From the NCBI RefSeq assembly GCF_051014445.1, contig NW_027488368.1, positions 26,696,001-26,760,000 on the forward strand: a stretch of 64,000 bases of DNA. Direction: 5' to 3'. Positions 29,301-41,300 of this stretch are shown piece by piece. The stretch's first letter is position 1. Every line of letters begins with the position of its first letter. The notes under the pieces were generated by a model that saw nothing but the letters and a program-made list of their open reading frames with translations, searched no databases and was not told where the DNA came from. The stretch comes from Colletes latitarsis. Lineage: Eukaryota; Arthropoda; Insecta; Hymenoptera; Colletidae. Both the position numbers and the translations under genes were made by a program.

Positions 29301-32300
29301 TTCGGTGTGGCGCCACATTACTACGTGATCCAAATCAGAAAAAGCCCAGGATCAGGCCAACAAGTATGCGAAAAATGCGATATTATGAGCAAGATGATGG
29401 CAAATACCAGACCTAACCCAGACATAACCGCCGTTATCCTCTAAAATATAAATCGCACCCAGGCTTAATTGACAGTTTCAGTGTAGTACCACATTACTAC
29501 CTGATCCAATCTAAAAAAAGCCCAGGTTCTGGCCATTCAAGTATGCGAAAAATGCGAAACTATGAGCTAGATGATGGCAAATACCAGACCTAACCCAGAC
29601 ATAACCGCCGTTATCCTCTAAAATATAAATTGCAACCAGGTTTAATTGACTGTTTCGGTGTGGTACCACATTATTACGAGATACAAATCAGAAAAAGCCC
29701 AGGATCTGGCCAACAAGTATGCATAAAATGCGAAAGTATGAGCTAGATGATGGCAAATACCAGACCTAACCCAGACATAACCGGGGTTATCCTCTAAAAT
29801 ATTAATCGGAACCAGGTTTCATTGACTTTATCGGTGTGGTACCACAATACTACGTGATCCAAAACAGACAAAACCCAGGATCAGGCCAACAAGTATGCGA
29901 AAAATGCGAAAGTATGAGCTACATGATGGCAAATACCAGACCTAACCCAGACATAACCGCCGTTATCCTCTAAAATATTAATCGGAACCAGGCATAATTG
30001 ACTGTTTCGGTGTGGTCCCACATTACTACGTGATCCAATCTAAAAAAAGCCCAGGTTCTGGCCATTCAAGTATGCGAAAAATGCGAAAGTATAAGCTAGA
30101 ATATGGCAAATACCAGACCTAACACAGACATAACCGGCGTTATCCTCTAAAATATTAATCGGAACCAGGTTTAATTGACTTTTTCGGTGTGGTACCACAA
30201 TACTACGTGATCCAAAACAGACAAAACCCAGGATCAGGCCAACAAGTATGCGAAAAATGCGAAAGTATGAGACAGATGATTACAAATACCAGGCCTAACC
30301 CAAACACAACCGGCGTTATCCTCTAAAATATTAATCGGAACCAGCTTTAATTGACTATTTCGGTGTGGTACCACATTACTACGTGATCCAAATCAGCAAG
30401 AGCTCAGGATCTGGCCGACAGGCATGCGAAAAATGCGAAAGTATGAGCTAGATGATGGCAAATACCAGACCTAACCCAGACATAACCGGGGTTATCCTCT
30501 AAAATATTAATCGGAACCAGGTTTCATTGACTTTATCGGTGTGGTACCACAATACTACGTGATCCAAAACAGACAAAACCCAGGATCAGGCCAACAAGTA
30601 TGCGAAAAATGCGAAAGTATGAGCTACATGATGGCAAATACCAGACCTAACCCTGACATAACCGGCGTTATCCTCTAAAATATTAATCGGAACCAGGTTT
30701 AATAGACAGTTTCAGTGTAGTACCACATTACTACCTGATCCAATCTAAAAAAAGCCCAGGTTCTGGCCATTCAAGTATGCGAAACATGCGAAAGTATGAG
30801 CTAGATGATGGAAAATACCAGACCTAACCCAGACATAAACGGCGTTATCCGCTAAAATATTAATCGGAACCAGGTTTAATTGACTGTTTCGGTTTGGTAC
30901 CACATTACTACGTGATCCAAATCAGCATGAGCCCAGGATCTGGCCATTCAAGTATGCGAAAAATGCGAAAGTATGAGCCAGATGATTGCAAATACCAGAA
31001 CTAACCCCGATATAACTGGAGTTATCCTCTAAAATATTAATCGTAACCAAGTTGAATTGACTGCTTCGGTGTGGTACCACGTTACTACGTAATCCAAACC
31101 AGAAAACACCAAGAATCTGGCCAACAAGTATGCGAAGATTGCAAAACTATGAGTCGGACGGTGGCAAATACCAGACCTAACCCAGACAAAACCGGTGTTT
31201 CCCCCTAAAATATTGATCGAAACCAGCTTTAACTGACTGTTTCGGTTTGGTACCACATTACTACGTGATCCAAATCAGCAAGAGCCCACAATCTGGCCAA
31301 GAAGTATGCGAAAAATGCGAAAGTATGAGCTACATGATGGCAAATACCAGACCTAACCCAGACATAACCGCCGTTATCCTCTAAAATATTAATCGGAACC
31401 AGGCTTAATTGACTGTTTCGGTGTGGTCCCACATTACTACGTGATCCAATCTAAAAAAAGCCCAGGTTCTGGCCATTCAAGTATGTGAAAAATGCGAAAG
31501 TGTGAGCTAGATGATGGCAAATACCAGACCTAACCCAGACATAACCGGCGTTATCCTCTAAAATATTAATCGGAACCAGGTTTCATTGACTTTATCGGTG
31601 TGGTACCACAATACTACGTGATCCAAAACAGACAAAACCCAGGATCAGGCCAACAAGTATGCGAAAAATGCGAAAGTGTGAGCTACATGATGGCAAATAC
31701 CAGACCTAACCCAGACATAACCGCCGTTATCCTCTAAAATATTAATCGGAACCAGGCTTAATTGACTGTTTCGGTGTGGTCCCACATTACTACGTGATCC
31801 TATCTAAAAAAAGCCCAGGTTCTGGCCATTCAAGTATGTGAAAAATGCGAAAGTATGAGCTAGATGATGGCAAATACCAGACCTAACCCAGACATAACCG
31901 GCGTTATCCTCTAAAATATCAATCGGAACCAGGTTTAATTGACTTTTTCGATGTGGTACCACAATACTACGTGATCCAAAACAGACAGAACCCAGGATCA
32001 GGCCAGCAAGTATGCGAAAAATGCGGAAGTATGAGACAGATGATTACAAGTACCAGGCCTAAACCAGACACAACCGGTGTTTCCCCCTATAATATTGATC
32101 GAAACCAGCTTTAATTGATATATTTCGGTGTGGTACCACATTACTACGTGATCCAAATCAGCAAGAGCTCAGGATCTGGCCGACAGGTATGCGAAAAATG
32201 CGAAAGTATGAGTCAGATGATGGCAAATACCAGACCTAACCCAGATATAACTGGCGTTGTCCTTTAAAATATTAATCGGAACCAGGTTTAATAGACAGTT

Positions 32301-34205
32301 TCAGTGTAGTACCACATTACTAAGTGATCCAAATCAGGAAAAGCCCAGGATCTGGCCAACAAGAATGCAAAACATGCGATACTATGAGGCAGATGATGGC
32401 AAATACCAGACCTAACCCAGACATAACCGGCGTTATCCTGTAAAAGATTAATCGGAACCAGGTTTAATTGACTGTTTCGGTGTGGCGCCACATTACTACG
32501 TGATCCAAATCAGAAAAAGCCCAGGATCTGGCCAACAAGTATGCGAAAAATGCGAAACTATGAGCTAGATGATGGCAAATACCAGACCTAACCCAGACAT
32601 AACCGCCGTTATCCTCTAAAATATAAATTGCAACCAGGTTTAATTGTCTGTTTCGGTGTGGTACCACATTACTACCTGATCCAAATCAGCAAGAGCCCAG
32701 AATCTGGCCAACAAGTATGCGAAAAATGCAAAAGTATGAGTCAGATGATGGCAAATACCAGACCTAACCCTGACATAACCGGCGTTATCCTCTAAAATAT
32801 TAATCGGAACCAGGTTTAATAGACAGTTTCAGCGTAGTACCTCATTACTACCTGATCCATTCTAAAAAAAGCCCAGGTTCTGGCCATTCAAGTATGCGAA
32901 AAATGCGAAACTATGAGCTAGATGATGGCAAATACCAGACCTAACCCAGACATAACCGCCGTTATCCTCTAAAATATAAATTGCAACCAGGTTTAATTGA
33001 CTGTTTCGGTGTGGTACCACATTAATACGTGATACAAATCAGAAAAAGCCCAGGATATGGCCAAGAAGTATGCGAAAAATGCGATATTATGAGCAAGATG
33101 ATGGCAAATACCAGACCTAACCCAGACATAACCGCCGTTATCCTCTAAAATATAAATCGCACCCAGGTTTAATTGACAGTTTCAGTGTAGTACCACATTA
33201 CTACCTGATCCAATCTAAACAAAGCCCAGGTTCTGGCCATTCAAGTATGCGAAAAATGCGAAAGTATGAGCTAGATGATGGCAAATACCAGACCTAACCC
33301 AGACATAACCGCCGTTATCATCTAAAATATAAATTGCAACCAGGTTTAATTGACTGTTTCGGTGTGGTACAACATTATTACGTGATACAAATCAGAAAAA
33401 GCCCAGGATCTGGCCAACAAGTATGCATAAAATGCGAAAGTATGAGGCAGATGATGGCAAATACCAGACCTAACCCAGACATAACCGGCGTTATCCTCTA
33501 AAATATAAATCGGAAACAGGCTTAATTGACTGTTTCGGTGTGGTGCCACATTATTACGTGATCCAATCTAAAAAAAGCCCAGGCTCTGGCCATTCATGTA
33601 TGCGAAAAATACGAAAGTGTGAGTCAGATGGCGGCAAATACCAGACCTAACCCAGGCATAACTGGCGTTATCCCCTAATACATTAAACGAAACCAGGTTT
33701 AATAGACAGTTTTGGGTGTAGTACCACATTACTACGTGATCCAAATCAGAAAAATCCCAGGATCTGGCCAACAAGCATGCGAAAAATGCGATATTATGAG
33801 CAAGATGATGGCAAATACCAGACCTAACCCAGACATAACCGCCGTTATCCTCTAAAATATAAATCGCAACCAGGTTTAATTGACTGTTTCGGTGTGGTAC
33901 CACATTACTATGTTATCCAAACCAGAAAAAATCCAGGATCTAGACAACAAGTATGCGAAAAATGCGAAAGTATGAGTCAGATGATGGCAAATACTAGACC
34001 TAACCCTGACATAACCGGCGTTATCCTCCAAAATATTAATCGGAACCAGGTTTAATAGACAGTTTCAGTGTAGTACCACATTACTACCTGATCCAATATA
34101 AAAAAAGCCCAGGCTCTGGCCATTCAAGTATGCGAAAAATGCGAAAGTATGAGCTAGATGATGGCAAATACCAGACCTAACCCAGACATAACCGCCGTTA
34201 TCCTC
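20396..34205. repeat. 5,116-bp (29-monomer) higher-order repeat, about 2.7 copies
   Basis: Three successive units share an exact offset of 5,116 bp (29 monomers): the same monomer variants begin at 20,797, 25,913 and 31,029, at 22,056, 27,172 and 32,288, and at 23,336, 28,452 and 33,568. Units begin near 20,396, 25,512 and 30,628; the third breaks off near 34.2 kb. Only scattered single-base differences were seen by eye (for example AGCCCT at 20,941 against AGACCT in the other two, and CCAACAAG at 21,770 against CCAGCAAG in the other two). This is the most homogeneous block in the window and so looks the youngest. Confidence 0.93.
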
Positions 34206-34498
34206 TAAAATATTAATCGGAACCAGGCTTAATTGACTGTTTCGGTGTGGTGCCACATTACTACGTGATCCAATCTAAAAAAAGCCCAGGTTCTGGCCAT
34301 TCAAGTATGCGAAAAATGCGAAAGTATGAGCTAGATGATGGCAAATACCAGACCTAACCCAGACGTAACCGGCGTTATCCTCTAACATATTAATCGCAAC
34401 CACGTTTAATTGACTGTTTCGGTGTGGTACCACATTACTACGTGATCCAAATCAGGAAAAGCCCAGGATCTGGCCTACAAGTATGCGAAAAATGCGAA

Positions 34499-34640
34499 AG
34501 CAAGAAGAAGATAATTGCAATTACCAGACGGAGCCCAGACCTAACCGGTGATATCTCCTAAAATGTTGATCGAATACAGGTAGAATTGACTATTTCATTG
34601 TGGCACCACATTAGTACGTGATGTTAGCCAGTAAAAAAAC
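34499..34640. repeat. Divergent satellite monomer
   Basis: After GCGAAAG the usual TATGAG block is replaced by an AGAAGAAGATAATTGCAATT-type stretch, then ACCAGACGGAGCCCAGACC, a GAATACAGGTAGAATTGAC stretch and CACATTAGTACGTGATG. The same variant occurs near 35.56, 37.59 and 43.41 kb, so it is an established monomer family and not random damage. Confidence 0.8.
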
Positions 34641-35558
34641 CCAGGATCTGGCCAACAAGAATGCAAAAAATGCGAAGGTATGAGTCAGATGATGGCAAAT
34701 ACCAGACCTAACCCAGACATAACCGGTGTTTCCTCCTAAAATATTGATCGAAGCCAGGTTCAATTGACTGTTTCGGTTTGGTACCACATTACTACGAGAT
34801 CCAAATCAGCAAGAGCCCAGAATCTGGCCAACAAGTATGCGAAAAATGCGAAAGTATGAGTCAGATGATTGCAAATACCAGACCTAACCCAGACATAACC
34901 GGCGTTATCCTCCAAAATATTAATCGGAACCAGGTATAATTGTCTGTCTCAGTGTAGTACCACATTACTACGAGATCCAAATCAGAAAAAGCCCAGGATC
35001 TGGCCGTTCAACTATGCGAAAAATGCGAAAGTATGAGCCAGATGATCGCAAATACGAGAACTAACCCACACATAACGCCGTTATCCTCTAAAATATATAT
35101 CGCAACCAGGTTTAATTGACTGTTCCGGTGCGGTACCACATTACTATGTGATCCAAACCAGAAAAAACCCAGGATCTGGCCATCAAGAATGCAAAACATG
35201 CGAAAGTATGAGGCAGATGATGGCAAATACCAGACCTAACCCAGACATAACAGGTGTTTCCCCCTAAAATAATGATCGATATGAGCTTTAATAGACTGTT
35301 TCGGTGTGGCAGCACATTACTATGTAATGCAAACCAGAAAAAACCCAGGATCTAGACAACAAATATGCGAAAAATGCGAAAGTATGAGCTACTTGATGGC
35401 AAATACCAGACCTAACCCATACGTAACCGGCGTTATCCTCTAACATATTAATCGCAACCACGTTTAATTGACTGTTTCGGTGTGGTACCACATTACTACG
35501 TGATCCAAATCAGGAAAAGCCCAGGATCTGGCCTACAAGTATGCGAAAAATGCGAAAG

Positions 35559-35698
35559 CAACAGGATGAAAATTGCAATTACCAGACGGAGCCCAGACCT
35601 AACCGGTGATATCCCCTAAAATGTTGATCGAATACAGGTAGAATTGACTATTTCATTGTGGCACCACATTAGTACGTGATGCTAGCCAGTAAAAAAAC
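35559..35698. repeat. Divergent satellite monomer
   Basis: Second copy of the divergent family, with AACAGGATGAAAATTGCAATT-like sequence in place of the TATGAG block and the GCTAGCCAGTAAAAAAACCC end. It lies 1,058 bp (six monomers) from the copy at 34.5 kb. Confidence 0.8.
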
Positions 35699-36700
35699 CC
35701 AGGATCTGGCCAACAAGAATGCAAAAAATGCGAAGATATGAGTCAGATGATTGCAAATACCAGACATAACCCAGACGTAACCGGCGTTATCCTCTTAAAT
35801 ATTAATCGCAACCAGGTTTAGTGGACTGTTTCGATGTGGTACCACATTACTATGTAATCCAATCCAGAAAAAACCCAGGATCTAGACAACAAATATGCGA
35901 CAAATGCGAAAGTGTGAGTGTTATGATTGCAAATACCAGACCTAACCCAGACATAACCGGTGTTTCCTCCTAAAATATTCATCGAAACCAGGTTTAATAG
36001 ACAGTTTCAGTGTAGTACCACATTACTACGTGATCCAATCTAAGAAAAGCCCAGGCTCTGGCCATTCAAGTATGCGAAAAATGCGAAAGTATGAGTCAGA
36101 TGATGGCAAATACCAGACCTAACCCAGACATAACTGGCGTTATCCTCTAAAATATTAATCGGAACCAGGTTTAGTAGACAGTTTCAGTGTAGTACCACAT
36201 TACTACGTGATCCAAATCAGGAAAAGCCCAGGATCTGGCCAACAAGTATGCGAAAAATGCGAAAGTATGAGCTAGATGATGGCAAATACCAGACCTAACC
36301 CAGACATAACCGCCGTTATCCTCTAAAATATTAATCGGAACCAGGCTTAATTGACTGTTTCGGTGTGGTGCCACATTACTACGTGATCCAATCTAAAAAA
36401 AGCCCGGGTTCTGGCCATTCAAGTATGCGAAAGATGCGAAAGTATGAGCTAGATGATGGCAAATACCAGACCACACCCAGACGTAACCGGCGTTATCCTC
36501 TAACATATTAATCGCAACCACGTTTAATTGACTGCTTCGGTGTGGTACCACGTTACTACGTGATCAAAATCAACAAAAGCCCATGATCTGGCCAACAAGC
36601 ACGCGAAAAATGCGTAGGTATGAGCTAGATGATGGCAAATACCAGACCTAACCCAGACATAACCGGCGGTATCCTCTAAAATATTAATTGGAACCAGGTA

Positions 36701-36788
36701 TAATTGTCTGTCTCAGTGTAGTACCACATTACTACGAGATCCGAATCAGAAAAAGCCCAGGATCTGGCCATTCAAGTCCAACCAGATA
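36701..36788. repeat. 88-bp half-monomer (deletion junction)
   Basis: The TAATTGTCTGTCTCAGTG marker at 36,701 recurs after only 88 bp, at 36,789. The sequence runs through CTGGCCATTCAAGT and then jumps directly to CCAACCAGATATAATTG, so about 88 bp of a normal monomer (the ATGCGAAA block through the AT-rich end) is missing. This is the only half-unit register break I found. Confidence 0.85.
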
Positions 36789-37587
36789 TAATTGTCTGTC
36801 TCAGTGTAGTACCACATTACTACGAGATCCAAGTCAGAAAAAGCCCAGGATCTGGCCATTCAACTATGCGAAAAATGCGAAAGTATGAGCCAGATGATTG
36901 CAAATACGAGAACTAACCCATACATAACCGGTGTTTCCCCCTAAAATATTAATCGTAACCAAGTTTAATTGACTGCTTCGGTGTGGTACCACTTTACTAC
37001 GTGATCCAAATCAACAAAAGCCCAGGATCTGGCCAACAAGCACGCGAAAAATGCGAAGGTATGAGTCAGATGATTGCAAATACCAGACCTAACCCAGACG
37101 TAACCGACGTTATCCTCTAAAATATTAATCGCAACCAGGTTTAGTTGACTGTTTCGGTGTGGTACCACATTACTATGTAATCCAGTCCAGAAAAAACCCA
37201 GGATCTAGACAACAAATATGCGACAAATGCGAAAGTGTGAGTGTTATGATTGCAAATACCAGACCTAACCCAGACATAACCGGTGTTTCCCCCTAAAATA
37301 TTGATCGATACGAGCTTTAATTGACTGTTTCGGTTTGGTACCACATTACTACGTGAACCAAATCAGCAAGAGCCCAGAATCTGGCCAACAAGTATGCGAA
37401 AAATGCGAAAGTATGAGCTACATGATGGCAAATACCAGACCTAACCCATACGTAACCGGCGTTATCCTCTAACATATTAATCGCAACCACGTTTAATTGA
37501 CTGTTTCGGTGTGGTACCACATTACTACGTGATCCAAATCAGGAAAAGCCCAGGATCTGGCCTACAAGTATGCGAAAAATGCGAAAG

Positions 37588-37727
37588 CAACAGGATGAAA
37601 ATTGCAATTACCAGGCGGAGCCCAGACCTAACCGGTGATATCCCCTAAAATGTTGATCGAATACAGGTAGAATTGACTATTTCATTGTGGCACCACATTA
37701 GTACGTGATGCTAGCCAGTAAAAAAAC
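37588..37727. repeat. Divergent satellite monomer
   Basis: Third copy of the divergent family (AACAGGATGAAAATTG, GAATACAGGTAGAATTGAC, GATGCTAGCCAG). It is very close to the copy at 35.56 kb. Confidence 0.8.
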
Positions 37728-38372
37728 CCAGGATCTGGCCAACAAGAATGCAAAAAATGCGAAGATATGAGTCAGATGATGGCAAATACCAGACGTAACC
37801 CAGACATAACCGGTGTTTCCTCCTAAAATATTGATCGAAACCAGGTTTAATAGACAGTTTCAGTGTAGTACCACCTTACTACGTGATCCAATCTAAGAAA
37901 AGCCCAAGCTCTGGCCATTCAAGTATGCGAAAAATGCGAAAGTATGAGCTAGATGATTGCAAATACCAGACCTAACCCAGGCATAACCGGCGTTATCCTC
38001 TAAAATATTAATCGCAACCAGGTTTAGTTGACTGTTTCGGTGTGGTACCACATTACTATGTAATCCAATCCAGAAAAAACCCAGGATCTGGCCAACAAGT
38101 ATGCGAAAAATGCGAAAGAATGAGCTAGATGATGGCAAATACCAGACCTAACCCAGACATAACCGCCGTTATCCTCTAAAATATAAATTGCAACCAGGTT
38201 TAATTGACTGTTTCGGTGTGGTACCACATTACTATGTCATCCAAACCAGAGAAAACCCAGGATGTTGCCAACAAGAATGCATAAAATGCGAAAGTATGAG
38301 GTAGATGATGGCAAATACAAGACCTAACCCAGACATAACCGGTGATTCCTCCTAAAATATTAATCGAAACCA

Positions 38373-41300
38373 GGTTTATTTGACCCCTTCAGTGTGGTAG
38401 CACATTACTACGTGATCCAAATCAGGAAAAGCCCAAGCTCTGGCCATTCAAGAATGCGAAAAATGCGATAGTATGAGGCAGATGATTGCAAATACCAGAC
38501 CTAACGCAAACCTAACCGGCGTTGTTCTCTAAAATATTAATCGGAACCAGGCTTAATTGACTATTTCAGTGTGGTACCACATTACAACGTGATCCAAACC
38601 GCAAAAAACCCATTATCTGGCCAACAAGCACGCGAAAAATGCGTAGGTATGAGCTAGATGATGGCAAATACCAGACCTAACCCAGACATAACCGCCGTTA
38701 TCCTGTAAAATATTATTCGGAACCAGGTTTAATTGATTGTACCAGTGTGGTACCACATTACTACGTGATCCAAATCAGAAAAAGCCCAGGATCTGTCCAT
38801 TCAAGTATGCGAAAAATGCAATAGTATGAGTCAGATGATTGCAAGTACCAGACCTAACCCAGACATCACCGCCGTTATCCTCTAAAATATTAATCGTAAC
38901 CAAGTTTAGTTGATTGCTTCGGTGTGGTAGCACATTACTACGTGATCCAAATCAGAAAAAGCACAGGATCTGGCCATTCAAGTATGCGAAAAATGCAACA
39001 GTATGAGTCAGATGATTGCAAATACCAGACCTAACCCAGACATAACCGCCGTTATCATCTAAAATATTAATCGTAACCAAGTTTAGTTGATTGCTTCGGT
39101 CTGGTAGCACATTACTACGTGATCCAAATCAGCATAAGCCCAGGATCTGGCCAACAAGAATGCGAAAAATGCGAAAGTATGAGCTACATGATGGCAAATA
39201 CCAGACCTAACCCAGACATAACCGCCGTTATCCTCTAAAATATTAATCGGAACCAGGTTTAATTGATTGTACCAGTGTGGTACCACATTACTACGTGATC
39301 CAAATCAGAAAAAGCCCAGGATCTGGCCATTCAAGTATGCGAAAAATGCAAAAGTATGAGTCAGATGATTGCAAATACCAGACCTAACCCAGACATAACC
39401 GCCGTTTTCCTCTAAAATATTAATCGTGACCAAGTTTAGTTGATTGCTTCGGTGTGCTAGCACATTACTACGTGATCCAACCCAGGAAAAACCCAGGATC
39501 TGGCCAACAAGTATGCGAAAAATGCGAAAGTATGAGCTAGATGACGGCAAATACCAGACCTAACCCAGACATTACCGCCGTTATCCTCTAAAATATTAAT
39601 CGGAACCAGGCTTAATTGACTGTTTCGGTGTGGTGCCACATTACTACGTGATCCAATCTAAAAAAAGCCCAGGTTCTGGCCATTCAAGTATGCGAAAAAT
39701 GCGAAAGTATGAGCTAGATCATGGCAAATACCAGACCTAACCCAGACATAACCGGCGTTATCCTCTAAAATATTAATCGGAACCAGGTTTAATTGACTGT
39801 TTCGGTGTGGTGCCACATTACTACGTTATCCAATCTAAAAAAAGCCCAGGTTCTGGCCATTCAAGTATGCGGAAAATGCGAAAGTATGTGCTAGATGATG
39901 GCAAATACCAGACCTAACCCAGACATAACCGCCGTTATCCTCTAAAATATTAATCGGAACCAGGTTTAATTGACCGTCTCGGTGTGGTGCCACATTACTA
40001 CGTGATCCAGTCTAAAAAAAGCCCAGGTTCTAGCCATTCAAGTATGCGAAAAATGCGAAAGTATGAGCTAGATGATGGCAAATACCAGACCTAACCCTGA
40101 CATAACCGGCGTTATCCTCTAAAATATTAATCGGAACCAGCATTAATTGACTGTTTCGGTTTGGTACCACATTACTACGTGATCCAAATCAGCAAGAGCC
40201 CAGGATCTGGCCATTCAAGTATGCGAAAAATGCGAAAGTATGAGCCAGTTGATTGCAAATACCAGAACTAACCCCGACATAACCGGTGTTTCCCCCTAAA
40301 ATATTGATCGATACGAGCTTTAATTGACTGTTTCGGTTTGGTATCACATTACTGCGTGATCCAAATCAGTAAGAGCCCAGAATCTGGCCAACAAGTATGC
40401 GAAAAATGCGAAAGTATGAGCTAGATGATGGCAAATACCAGACCTAACCCAGACATAACCGGCTTTATCCTCTAAAATATTAATCGGAACCAGGTTTCAT
40501 TGACTTTATCGGTGTGGTACCACAATACTACGTGATCCAAAACAGACAAAACCCAGGATCAGGCCAACAAGTATGCCAAAAATGCGAAAGTATGAGACAT
40601 ATGATTACAAGTACCAGGCCTAACCCAGACACAACCGGTGTTTCGCCCTATTATCTTGATCGAAACCAGCTTTAATTGATATATTTCGGTGTGGTACCAC
40701 ATTACTACGTGATCCAAATCAGCAAGAGCTCAGGATCTGGCCGACAGGTATGCGAAAAATGCGAAAGTATGAGTCAGATGATGGCAAATACAAGACCTAA
40801 CCCAGACATAACTGGCGTTATCCTCTAAAATATTAATCGCAACCAGGCTTAATAGACAGTTTCAGTGCAGTACCACATTACTAAGTGATCCAAATCAGGA
40901 AATGCCCAGGATCTGGCCAACAAGTATGCGAAAAATGCGAAAGTATGAGCTAGATGATGGCAAATACCAGACCTAACCCAGACATAACCGCCGTTATCCT
41001 CTAAAATATTAATCGGAACCAGGTTTAATTGATTGTACCAGTGTGGTACCACATTACTACGTGATCCAAATCAGAAAAAGCCGAGGATCTGGCCATTCAA
41101 GTATGCGAAAAATGCAAAAGTATGAGTCAGAGGATGGCAAATCCCAGACCTAACCCTGACATAACCGCCGTTATCCTCTAAAATATTGACCGAAACCAGC
41201 ATCAATTGACTGTTTCGGTTTGGTACCACATTACTACGTGATCCAAATCAGCAAGAGCCCAGGATCTAGACAATAAGTATGCGAAAAATGCGAATGTATG

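Larger units (their letters stand above)
34206..38372. repeat. Mixed satellite block with divergent monomers
   Basis: Satellite monomers of mixed type with no single dominant long period. Three copies of a clearly divergent monomer lie here (near 34.5, 35.56 and 37.59 kb); the first two are 1,058 bp (six monomers) apart. The block also holds one half-length monomer near 36.7 kb, which shifts the register by half a unit, so the second and third divergent copies are 2,029 bp (11.5 monomers) apart. Confidence 0.75.

Noticed and set aside
36688..36888. A 66-codon + strand open frame
   Set aside because: It exists only because the 88-bp half-monomer changes the reading frame; its peptide is the same satellite sequence read twice.
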